64,000 nucleotides of DNA. Origin: Mycobacterium paraterrae. Its GTDB lineage: Bacteria; Actinomycetota; Actinomycetes; Mycobacteriales; Mycobacteriaceae. The DNA is taken from positions 372,001 through 436,000 of the forward strand of contig NZ_CP092488.2 in assembly GCF_022430545.2 (NCBI RefSeq), read 5' to 3'. The notes below the pieces were generated by a model that had not been told where the DNA came from, made no database searches, and saw only the letters and a list, made by a program, of their open reading frames with translations. Positions 1 through 9,300 of this stretch are shown in pieces. The position numbers and the translations under genes were made by a program. Each line of letters begins with the position of its first letter. The first letter of the stretch is position 1.

Positions 1-885
1 GGGCGCGGCGTAGGTCATCTTGGTCGAGCCGTCGTTGTTCAGCGCCGAACCGCGGATCACGGCGTGGATCCGGTCGCCGTCGTCGACGGCGTCCTGCAGC
101 GCCTTGAGCACCACCACGCCCACGCCGCTGCCGAAAATCGTTCCGTCCGAACGCGCGTCGAACGGGCGGCAGTGACCGGTCGGCGACACCATCGAACCCG
201 GGGCGTACCAGTAGCCGACGTGATGCGGAATGCGCAGCGACGCGCCGCCGGCCAGCGCCAGCTCGCACTCGCCGTTCAGGATGCTCTGGCAGGCCAGGTG
301 AACCGCGACCAACGCCGACGAACAGGCCGTCTGCACCGACAGCGCGGGGCCGCGCAGGTTCAGCGCGTAGGCGACCTTGGTGGCCAGGTAGTCCTTGTCG
401 TTCTGCATCGACAGCTCGACCATGTCGAACGTGATGCCTTGACCCATGACCACATTCGGGTCCCGGTTGGACATGATGTTGTGCAACAGGTAGCCACTGG
501 TGGTGCTTGTCGCGTAGACGCCGACCGTGCCCTCGATCTCGGCCGGGTCGTAGCCCGCGTCCTCGATCGCATGGAACGCGGTCTGCAGGAACAGCCGGTG
601 CTGCGGATCCGTCGAACGCGCAGCCTGCGGAGTGAAACCGAAGAAGTCGGCGTCGAATTCGTCGATACCGTCCATCAACGCGGCACGCCGCACGTATGCG
701 GGGTTCGTGAGTGTCTTCTCGGGAATGCCCTCGGCCAGCAGGTCGTCTTCGGCCAGCGTGACGATCGACTCCTCGCCGCGGCGCAGGTTGTCCCAGAATG
801 CCGACAGCGTGTTGGCGCCGGGCAAGCGGGCCGCCATGCCGACCACCGCGATCGCGTTGGGCGGCAATTCGCTGTTGCTGGTCAC
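1..885 (-). CDS. PKS-E, PpsE-like type I polyketide synthase, N-terminal part only
   Basis: This is the start of a type I polyketide synthase that runs off the left edge; 295 codons are present, covering most of the ketosynthase (KS). The KS begins almost at once (NAIAVVGMAARLPG near residue 10) with no docking helix, as recalled for Mtb PpsE. The active-site Cys lies in QTACSSALV, and the frame is open to base 1. PpsE-type proteins perform the last extension in phthiocerol synthesis and work with TesA. The GTG start (883-885) overlaps the TGA stop of PKS-D as GTGA, so the two are probably translationally coupled. The basic C-terminus of PKS-D resembles that of PpsD, which normally hands over to PpsE. 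The AT, ACP and any condensation-like domain lie outside the window, so its extender unit cannot be read. Confidence 0.9.
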   Translation of the reverse strand, partial: MTSNSELPPNAIAVVGMAARLPGANTLSAFWDNLRRGEESIVTLAEDDLLAEGIPEKTLTNPAYVRRAALMDGIDEFDADFFGFTPQAARSTDPQHRLFLQTAFHAIEDAGYDPAEIEGTVGVYATSTTSGYLLHNIMSNRDPNVVMGQGITFDMVELSMQNDKDYLATKVAYALNLRGPALSVQTACSSALVAVHLACQSILNGECELALAGGASLRIPHHVGYWYAPGSMVSPTGHCRPFDARSDGTIFGSGVGVVVLKALQDAVDDGDRIHAVIRGSALNNDGSTKMTYAAP

Positions 886-3800
886 ACTCGATCTCCTACC
901 TTTCGCCGAGCCGCCGCTCGCTGCCGGGCTGCGGCGCGCTTGGCTGCTCGGTCCCGAACACCACCGCCGCTGTCGGCCTTGTCTGGCTCTTGCAGGCCCA
1001 GCTGGCGGATGAGGTCGGTGGTCAATGCGGTCAACGAGGCGCCCTGCAACAGCAGGGCCACCGGCGGTTCAACTCCGAAGTCGCCGCGAACAGTGTTGCG
1101 GATTCGCACCGCCATAAGCGAATCCATACCCAGCTCGGTCAACGGCTGGTCGGTGTCGAGGGTGCTTCCCTTGGGGTAGCCCATGATGGCCAGGATGCGG
1201 GTGGCCAGTCGACCGACGATCACCCGGTTGAGCTCGGCGGCGTCGAGCTCGCGGAGCGCATCCGGTCCCGCCCAGTCGTCGTCCTCGCTGTCGATGTCGA
1301 GTTCGGAGGCCAGCTTGGCGAAGTAGCCGAGCTGCTGGATCTCGGGGAACGCGGCGGCGGCCCGGTCCAGGCGCAGCCGCGCTACCCCGATGTTGACGGG
1401 CCGGCTGGCCAGGATGGCCTCGAGCGCTTCGATGCCCTCCGCCGGCGAGATCGGGTCCAGAGCACTGAACGTCAGGGTGCGGGCCACCCCGATGTCGGAC
1501 CATTGGCCCCAGTTGATCGTGGTGGCCGGCAATCCCGACGCCCGTCGCCATTCGACCAGGCCGTCCAGCCAGGCGCTGGCGGCTGCGTAGGCGCCCTGGC
1601 CGGGCGCGCCCAGCAGCGACGACGTCGAGGAGAACCCGAGCCACCAGTCGAGGTCCTTTCCGACGGTCGCCGCGTGAAGTCGCAGCGCGCCGTTGGCTTT
1701 CGGCGCCCACACCCGCTCCAGGCTGTCCTGGCTGAGGCCGGCGACGATCTGGTCGTCGAGCACGACGGCGCTGTGCATCACCCCGCGCAGCGTCAGCCCG
1801 GTCTCCTCGGCCAAGCTGACCAACTTCTCAGCGACGCCCGGTGCGGCGATATCGCCGAGGAGGACGGCGATCTGAGCGTGCTGCCCGAGCTCGTCGACCA
1901 CTGCCCGCGCCTCGTCGGACGGCTCGGAGCGGCCGTTGAGCACGACCCGTTTCGCTCCCCTGTCGACCAGCCAGCGGGCCATGGCCAGGCCGAGCCCGCG
2001 CAAACCGCCGGTGATGATGTAGGAGCCGTCGGCCCGGACTGCTGTCTCGCTCCTGGCATTAGCCAGCGTCGCGCGGGAAAGCCGCTTGGCGTAACGCTTT
2101 TCGTTACGCCACGCGATGATGTCGTCGCCGGACAGGCCCAATTCCACGCTCAGCGACGAGACCGCGTCACCCGGGAGGTCCACCAGCGTGGTGCGCAGGT
2201 CCGGGTGCTCGTAGGCCAGCACACGGATCAGGCCGGTCAGCGCGCTGACCGACGGGTCGCCGGCCTCGCCGTCGCCGACGGCCAGTCCGCCGCGAGACAC
2301 CACCCACAGCCGTGGCGGCTTGCCGTGCCAACCGGTGAGGATCGTGCGGACCGTCGACGCGACCCGCCAGGTCAGGTCGCGGCCGCGACCCGCGGGGTCA
2401 CCGGACTCCGAGCCGTCGAACGAGTATCGGCCCGCGAACACCACCACGCCGACCGGCGGCAGGTCCGCGTCTCCGGCGGCTTGCGAGAACGCTTCCAGCA
2501 CAGCCGATTCCTGTGACAGGTCGGCGGTGAGCACCCTGCGGGCCGGGGCCGCGAACGCGGCGGCGAACTCTTCGGCGGCCTTCTGCGCCTCGGCGCCGTC
2601 GGTGAGCACCAGCCAGCTGCCGTCGGGCACTGAAGCCGCCGACGCGTCGACCGGGGTCTCGACCCACTCGGTGTCGAAGATCTTCTGCTCCAACGGCAAC
2701 GGCACACTGCGGCGCTGCACGCGTTGCAAGTAGATGCCGCTGATCTCGGCGGTCGGGGCGCCCGTCTCGTCGGTGATCACGACGCGGCCGTTGATACCTG
2801 CACCGTCAGTGCTGATCAGTTCCGCACGGCAGCGGGCCCGACGGCCTACCTCGCCGAACACCCGGATCTTTTCGAACGACACGGGGAGGTAGGTCGCTTC
2901 GTCGGAGTCGGACAACGATTCGCTCGGCAGGGCGGCGGCCAGGCCCTGCAGCGCCGCGTCGAGCAGCACCGGGTGGATGCGGTAGCCGCGGTGTCCGGTC
3001 GCCTCGTCGGGCAGCACGATCTCGGTTTCCGACGTGCCGTTCGGACGGCGCACGATGCGGGTCAGCGCGGCGAACGCCGGCCCGTGGTGCAAGCCGGTGG
3101 CGCGCAGCGCGGAGTAGAGGTCGGCGGGTGAGAGCACCGTGCCTGGTTCTGACGACGCGGGCGGCACGGCCGACGGTTCCGGCTGTCCCCCTGTGTCCTT
3201 CTGTGTCACAGTGACTTTCGCGACGGCATGGCGGATCCATGCGCCGGTGGCCGAGCGCGAGTGGATCTCGACGCGAATGTCGTCGCCGTCCTTCTCGCCG
3301 CGGCTGAGTTGGGTGGTGAGTTGGGTCGACTCGGCCAGCGGCAACATCTGCTCGACCTCGACGCCGACCGACACCGACGTGGCCGGCAAGCCGAGCGCTT
3401 CGCTGGCGGCGGCCAGGGCGATTTCGCCGAAACCAGTGCCGGGCATGACCGGCTGGCCGTGCACCTTGTGGTCGAGCATGTAAGGCACCAGGTCGGTGCC
3501 GACGTCGGCGGTGAACACATGGTCGCGGCCCGACGGCAGCTCGACATGGGTGCCGAGCAGCGGGTGGGCGCTGGCCTGCTGCCTGTTGGTCGCGGTCGGC
3601 GCCGCCCAGTAACGGACGTGCTGCCAGGGCGTCGGCGGCAGATCGACCAATGTCTTTGCGCCATTGGCACTCTGGGCCGCAGCGACCGACGGCGGTCGGA
3701 TGGTCGCGAGCTGGGTGTGGAACGTGAGCGTCTCGGGATTGTCGCGGGTCAGGGTCCCCGTGACCTGGACGCCGCCGCGCGGCTTGGCGGCCTCGAGCGT

Positions 3801-6293
3801 GCCGTTGATGGCATGGCTGAGCAGCGGGTGGGGGCTGACTTCGACGAAGGCGGAGTGGTTTTCGGCCGCCTTACCGACGGCTTGGCTGAAGCGCACCGGG
3901 TTACGCAGGTTGACCACCCAGTAGTCGGCGTCAAACTTCGCGTCACCATCCTGACCGACCGTGCTGATCAACGGAATCTTCGGCGTCATCGGCTTCAGGT
4001 CGGCCAGCGCGTCTTTCAGCTCGGCCAGGATCGGGTCGACGGTCGGATGATGCGACGCGACGTCGACCTCGACGCGACGGGCCAGCTTGCCCTGCCCGTC
4101 GACGATCGCGACCACGGCGTCGACCTGGTCGGGCGGGCCGGCGATCACGGTCTGCTGCGGCGCGGCGTACACCGCGACGGTGATGTCGGGGTGCTCCCCC
4201 ACGAGCTTCTCGGCCTCGGCCGCGCCGAGCTCCAGCAGCGCCATCGCGCCCTGACCGGACAACCGTGACATCAGTTTCGACCGCGTCGCAATGACTTTCA
4301 GACCATCAGCCGGGCTCAGCGCACCGGAGACGACGGCCGCGGTCACCTCACCCATCGAATGCCCGATCACCGCATCGGGCTCCACACCGTAAGAACGCCA
4401 CAACGCCGTCAACGCCAGCTGCATCCCCACCAGCACCGGCTGAATACGATCGATACCCACAACCGGCTCACCGGCCAGCAACACGTCCTTCAGCGAAAAC
4501 CCAACCTGAGCAACGAAATCAGGCTCCAACTCGTCGACCGCCGACGCAAACGCCGGCTCGTCAGCCAACAACTGCCGACCCATCCCAGCCCACTGCGACC
4601 CCTGACCCGAATACAGGAACACCGTGCCCTTGCCCCGCGGAACATCATGCGCGGCAACGACTCCGGGGGTTGGCTTGCCGGCGGCCAGCGCCCGTAGCCC
4701 GGCCACGATTTCGTCGCGGTCGCGGCCGGACACCGTGGCGATCTTGTTGTGACGGCTGCGGTACAGGTTCACGGTGTGCGCGATGTCGGCCAGCGGCACC
4801 TCGGCACCCGAACCCGACATCCACTCCGCGAGCGCCGCCGCCCAGCCCGCGATGCGCTGTTCGGTCTTACCGGAGACGGTCAGTGTGGTCACCGGCGACG
4901 GAGTCGCCGCGACAGGCGTGGGGTCCGGGCCCTGCTCGATCACCACGTGTGCGTTGGTACCGCCGATACCGAACGACGAGATCGCAGCGCGGCGCGGACC
5001 CTCCCCGGCCGGCCAGGGGCGGAGCTCGGTGGGTACGAACATCCGGGTCGACTTGTGGTCGATGGCCGGATTCCATTGCGAGAAGTTGAGGTTCGGCGGG
5101 ATCTGCGCGTGCTGCACCGACAGCGCGGCCTTGATGAAGCCGGCGATACCGGCCGCGGCTTCCAGGTGACCGAAGTTCGACTTCACCGCCCCTAGGGCGC
5201 AGTCGCCGTCACCCTTGCCGTATTGGTCGGCCAGCGCCTCGAATTCGATCGGGTCGCCCAGACCGGTGCCGGTGCCGTGTGCCTCGATGTAGTTGACCGA
5301 GCGGGCCTGCACGTCGCCGCTGCGCAGCGCGGCCCGGATGACGTCTTGCTGGGCAATGGTGTTCGGCGCGGTCAGCCCGTTCGACCGGCCGTCCTGGTTG
5401 ACCGCGGAGCCACGCACGACGGCGAGCACCCGGTCGCCGTCGCGGACGGCGTCGGTGAGCCGCTTTAGCACCACCACACCACAGCCCTCGCCGCGGACGA
5501 ACCCGTCGGCGCGCGAGTCGAACGAATAGCACCGGCCGTTCGGCGACAGCATGCCCCACTTGGCCATCGCGATCTGGGTCTCCGGGCGCAGGATCAGGCT
5601 CACCCCGCCGGCCAGCGCCAGGTCGCTTTCCCGCAACCGCAGGCTCTGACAGGCGAGGTGGATGGTCACCAGCGACGACGAGCATGCGGAGTCGATGGCG
5701 ACCGCCGGGCCACGCAGTCCCAGCAGGTAGGCGATCCGCCCGACGGCGACCGCGTGCGCGTTGCCGGTCGCGGAGTAGGCATCGATCGCGTCCGGGTTGG
5801 CCGCCGAAATCGTCTGGTACTCACCGTAATACACGCCCATCAAGACGGCGGCGCGCACTCCGGACAGGTCCTCGGTGGCAATCCCGGCGTGCTCGAGCGC
5901 TTCGTAGGCCACCTCCAGCATCAACCGCTGCTGGGGGTCCATCGCCTCGGCCTCGCGCGGGGAGATCCCGAAGTAGTCGGCGTCGAAGCCGGCGACGTCG
6001 GACAGGAAGCCACCCCACTTGGACTGCATGCGGCCGGGCGCGAATTGGTCGGCGTCGTAGAACTCGTCGGCGTCCCATCGGTCGGCCGGGATCTCGCTGA
6101 TCCCGTCACCGCCTCCTGCCAGGAAGTTCCAGTAGCCGTCGGGGCCGTTCGCGTCGCCGGGGAAACGACACCCGATGCCGACCACCGCGATCGGCTCAGC
6201 GGCGACCACCCGCGACGAACTGTCGAACTTCTGGGTGATCGCGTCCCGCTGTTCGCCGGACATCGCCGAGACTCTGTCGTAAATGGTCGCCAT
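882..6293 (-). CDS. PKS-D, type I polyketide synthase KS-AT-DH-KR-ACP, PpsD-like with PpsB-type N-terminus
   Basis: A 1803-residue single module. It has an N-terminal docking segment (MATIYDRVSAMSGEQRDA, the type recalled for PpsB), KS with Cys204 (DSACSSSLV), and AT with Ser646 (GHSMGE) followed by a VASH motif, which suggests methylmalonyl-CoA. The DH has His942 in HKVHGQPVMP and Asp1112 in HPVLLDAALQ. The KR has TGGLRGLG, FSS and GAYAAAS, with an LDD motif of B-type KRs. ACP Ser1725 is in LGMDSL. The C-terminus is Arg/Ala-rich (RDRAAKRAAARQRAAARR), as in PpsD. All catalytic residues of DH and KR look intact, so it should form an alpha-methyl enoyl intermediate; no ER is present. The ATG at 6293 was chosen because KS homology and the docking helix start there. 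PKS-C ends 16 bp upstream, and PKS-E starts inside its stop codon. Confidence 0.93.
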   Translation of the reverse strand: MATIYDRVSAMSGEQRDAITQKFDSSSRVVAAEPIAVVGIGCRFPGDANGPDGYWNFLAGGGDGISEIPADRWDADEFYDADQFAPGRMQSKWGGFLSDVAGFDADYFGISPREAEAMDPQQRLMLEVAYEALEHAGIATEDLSGVRAAVLMGVYYGEYQTISAANPDAIDAYSATGNAHAVAVGRIAYLLGLRGPAVAIDSACSSSLVTIHLACQSLRLRESDLALAGGVSLILRPETQIAMAKWGMLSPNGRCYSFDSRADGFVRGEGCGVVVLKRLTDAVRDGDRVLAVVRGSAVNQDGRSNGLTAPNTIAQQDVIRAALRSGDVQARSVNYIEAHGTGTGLGDPIEFEALADQYGKGDGDCALGAVKSNFGHLEAAAGIAGFIKAALSVQHAQIPPNLNFSQWNPAIDHKSTRMFVPTELRPWPAGEGPRRAAISSFGIGGTNAHVVIEQGPDPTPVAATPSPVTTLTVSGKTEQRIAGWAAALAEWMSGSGAEVPLADIAHTVNLYRSRHNKIATVSGRDRDEIVAGLRALAAGKPTPGVVAAHDVPRGKGTVFLYSGQGSQWAGMGRQLLADEPAFASAVDELEPDFVAQVGFSLKDVLLAGEPVVGIDRIQPVLVGMQLALTALWRSYGVEPDAVIGHSMGEVTAAVVSGALSPADGLKVIATRSKLMSRLSGQGAMALLELGAAEAEKLVGEHPDITVAVYAAPQQTVIAGPPDQVDAVVAIVDGQGKLARRVEVDVASHHPTVDPILAELKDALADLKPMTPKIPLISTVGQDGDAKFDADYWVVNLRNPVRFSQAVGKAAENHSAFVEVSPHPLLSHAINGTLEAAKPRGGVQVTGTLTRDNPETLTFHTQLATIRPPSVAAAQSANGAKTLVDLPPTPWQHVRYWAAPTATNRQQASAHPLLGTHVELPSGRDHVFTADVGTDLVPYMLDHKVHGQPVMPGTGFGEIALAAASEALGLPATSVSVGVEVEQMLPLAESTQLTTQLSRGEKDGDDIRVEIHSRSATGAWIRHAVAKVTVTQKDTGGQPEPSAVPPASSEPGTVLSPADLYSALRATGLHHGPAFAALTRIVRRPNGTSETEIVLPDEATGHRGYRIHPVLLDAALQGLAAALPSESLSDSDEATYLPVSFEKIRVFGEVGRRARCRAELISTDGAGINGRVVITDETGAPTAEISGIYLQRVQRRSVPLPLEQKIFDTEWVETPVDASAASVPDGSWLVLTDGAEAQKAAEEFAAAFAAPARRVLTADLSQESAVLEAFSQAAGDADLPPVGVVVFAGRYSFDGSESGDPAGRGRDLTWRVASTVRTILTGWHGKPPRLWVVSRGGLAVGDGEAGDPSVSALTGLIRVLAYEHPDLRTTLVDLPGDAVSSLSVELGLSGDDIIAWRNEKRYAKRLSRATLANARSETAVRADGSYIITGGLRGLGLAMARWLVDRGAKRVVLNGRSEPSDEARAVVDELGQHAQIAVLLGDIAAPGVAEKLVSLAEETGLTLRGVMHSAVVLDDQIVAGLSQDSLERVWAPKANGALRLHAATVGKDLDWWLGFSSTSSLLGAPGQGAYAAASAWLDGLVEWRRASGLPATTINWGQWSDIGVARTLTFSALDPISPAEGIEALEAILASRPVNIGVARLRLDRAAAAFPEIQQLGYFAKLASELDIDSEDDDWAGPDALRELDAAELNRVIVGRLATRILAIMGYPKGSTLDTDQPLTELGMDSLMAVRIRNTVRGDFGVEPPVALLLQGASLTALTTDLIRQLGLQEPDKADSGGGVRDRAAKRAAARQRAAARRKVGDRV
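4240..4627. repeat. AT-domain tract in PKS-D nearly identical to 9509-9897 in PKS-C
   Basis: This stretch of the AT coding region matches the tract in PKS-C with about 14 differences by eye. The flanking sequence is clearly more divergent. It looks like a gene-conversion tract or a recent partial duplication between modules. Confidence 0.75.
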
Positions 6294-6309
6294 TAGAAGA
6301 TTCTTCCCA

Positions 6310-9300
6310 TCAAAGAAGACCGCCGTCACTGCTCGCCGAAGCCGATTCGACGCTGTCGAACAGGTCATCCAGCACACCGCGCTCCGGCTCGGTCGCTGGA
6401 CCGCCGGAATCTTCCTCCGGCACCTCGACGGGCGCAAGCAGACCGGCCACGTAGGTGGCCAGCGATGCGATCGTCGGGTGGTTGAACAACATGTTCGCCG
6501 AGACGTCCAGCCCGACCAATTTCTTGGTCTCCTTGAGCACCGTCATGGCCATCATCGAGTCCAGTCCCAGCTCGGGGAACGGCGCGTCCAGCTTGATCGA
6601 CGACGGCGACATCCGCAGTTCACGGCCCAGGATGGCCTGCAAGCGGGTCTGCAGCTCGGCCAGCCGCTCCTCGGTCGACAGCGTGGACCAGTCCGGAGCC
6701 GCGGCCACCGCAGATCCCGCCTCCTCGACGGTGACCCGGTGGTCGGCGCTCGGACCGCCGAACTCGGCAGCGATCTTCTCGAAGTACGCGAGTTCGCCGA
6801 ATTCCGGAGTGGCGGCTAGCACCCGGTCCAGCCTCAGCCGTCCGACGCCCACCCGGTTGAACGGGCCGCCGACCAGGGCCTGCAACGCCTCGATTCCCTC
6901 GTCCGGGGTGATCGGGTCGAGCACGCTGTAGGTCAGCTTGCTGCTCATACCGACCGCCGACCACTGTCCCCAGTTGATCGCGGTGGCGGGTCTGCCGGCT
7001 GCGCGGCGCCAGGTCATCAGCGCGTCGAGCCACGCGTTACCGGTCGCGTAGGCCAGCTGTCCGGGCAGGCCGAGCATGGTGGCCATCGACGAGAAGCCGA
7101 CCCACCAATCCATCTCCTTGTCGGCCGTTGCCGCGTTGAGCCGCAGGGCGCCGGCGACCTTGGGTGTCCAGACCCGTTGCAGGCCTTCCCTGGTGAGGGC
7201 ACTGACCAGGCCGTCGCCGGTGATGCCGGCGCCGTGCACGAGACCGCGCAACGATTTCCCGGTTTCCTCGGCCGCGGCCACCAGCCGCTCCGCGACGCCT
7301 GGGGTGGCAATGTCGCCCGCCACGAACACCACCTCGGTGCCCAGGCTGTCCAGGTAGGAGCGCTGCTCGTCCGACGGCTCGCTGCGCCCGTTGAGCACGA
7401 TGCGGCCCGCACCGTTGTCCACCAGCCAGCGGGTGACGACTGTGCCCAGGCCGCCCAGGCCACCGGTGATGATGTAGGAGCCGTCCGGTCGGACCACCGC
7501 ATCATGCCGCTCACCGTCCAGCGAGACCCGCACCATCCGTTCGACGTAGCGGCCGTCCTCGCGCAGCGCGATGACGTCGTCGCCGGTAGAGGCGGCCAGC
7601 TCGCCGGTCAGCTTGGCCACGACATCCGCGCTGCCGACGTCGAGCAGGGTGGCGCCGAGGTCGGGTTCGCCAGCCAGCACCCGGGCCGCTTCGCCCGGGA
7701 ACCGCCAGTTGCGGATGAGTCCCTTGAGCGCACCGACGGCCGGGTCCCCCGGCTCGTCGTCGTGTACCGACAGGCCGTCGCGGGTGACCAGCCACAGTCG
7801 CGGTGAGGTCCCCTGCCAGGCGTCGACGGCCGAGTGCGCCGCGGCGGAGATGTCCGTCACCAGGTCCTGGGCCCGCTGCAGCGCGGCGTCGGTATCGACA
7901 CCATCGAACGACCGCTTGGCCAACAGAACCACGATGCCGACCGGCTTCGAGTCGGCGGTCTTGGCGAACGCCTCGGCCACCGCGGACCCGTCGGCCAGCG
8001 CGGCGCTGACCGCACGACGGGTCGACGAGGTGAGGGTATCGGTGAGCTCGGCCGCCAGAGCAGTTGTCTCAGGGTCGGTTTCGGCCAGCACCACCCAGCT
8101 ACCGTCGGCCACCGCGCCGTCGCCGGCCGTCGGGCTTTGGACCCAGCTCGCGTCGAAGACCTTCTGCTGCAACGACAGTGGCACGCTAGCCAAGTCGACC
8201 GGCTTGAACTCGACGCCGATCAGCTCCGCAAGCACGGCCCCGACATCGTCGGCGAGGACAACCCGGCCACGCTCGCCGGCCACCTCGGTGTGCACGCGGA
8301 TGCTGCCCCGGACCGGGGCGAAGACACGGATCGTCTCGACGGAAACCGCTTGATAGGACGCGGCATCCGCCGTAATTGCGGCCGCCAAGTGCTGCAGGGC
8401 CGCTTCGAGTAGCACCGGGTGTATCCGGTATTCAGGGCTGTCGGCGACCTCGCCGGGCAGCGCGATCTCGATCCCCTGGCCGGGCACCGGGCCGGCTGGC
8501 GCGCCCTGCTCGGTGATGTCGGCCACCGCGTACCGGGTCCAGCTTCCAGTGCCCGAACGGGCTTGGATTTCAATGCGATTCACGTCGGGGCCGACCGAGA
8601 GCTGGGTGGTGACTCGGGTTTGGGCATCGAGGACCAGCGGTCGCTCGATGGCGAGCCTGCTGATCGCGGAGGCACCCAGCGCCTGGGTGGCGGCGGCCAA
8701 CGCCATCTCGGCGAAACCGGCCGCCGAGACCGCGGGCTGACCCCCGATGGTGTGGTCGGCCAGCCAGGGCAGCGCGTCGACACCGATATCGGTCTGCCAG
8801 ATGTGCTCGTTGCCCGACGGCAGTTCGACATGCACGCCCAGCAGCGGGTGGACGCCGGCGAGCCGCTGGGCTGCGGGCTTGCTGTCGACCCAGTAGCTGG
8901 CATGCAGCCAGGGCGACGCTGGAATCGCGATTCGGCGCCGCCCGGTCTGGTCGCCGGTGACCCCGAGTGTCGCGAGTTGCTCGTGCACGGACAGTGTTTC
9001 GTCGTCGCCGCGCTTCATCGCGGCGGTGACGGCGAACTGGTCGCGAGAGCCCACCGAGGCCAGCGTTTCGCCGATGCCGTGGGTGAGCAGCGGGTGCGGG
9101 CTGATCTCGACGAACGTGGCGTGAGTCTGGGCGGCCTTGGCGACGGCTTGGCTGAAGCGCACCGGGTTGCGCAGGTTGACCACCCAGTAGTCCGCGTCGA
9201 AACTCGGAACTTCGGCGCTTTCCCCGACCGTGCTGATCAACGGAATCTTCGGCGTCATCGGCTTCAGGTCGGCCAGCGCGTCTTTCAGCTCAGCCAGGAT

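Noticed and set aside
5640..5720. Ser instead of Thr beside the KS cysteine of PKS-D (DSACSSS)
   Set aside because: Conservative change outside the Cys-His-His set; not evidence of inactivity.
882..6293. Arg in the KR glycine motif of PKS-D (TGGLRGLG)
   Set aside because: FabG-type reductases commonly have Arg at this place (TGxSRGIG), so it should not harm NADPH binding.
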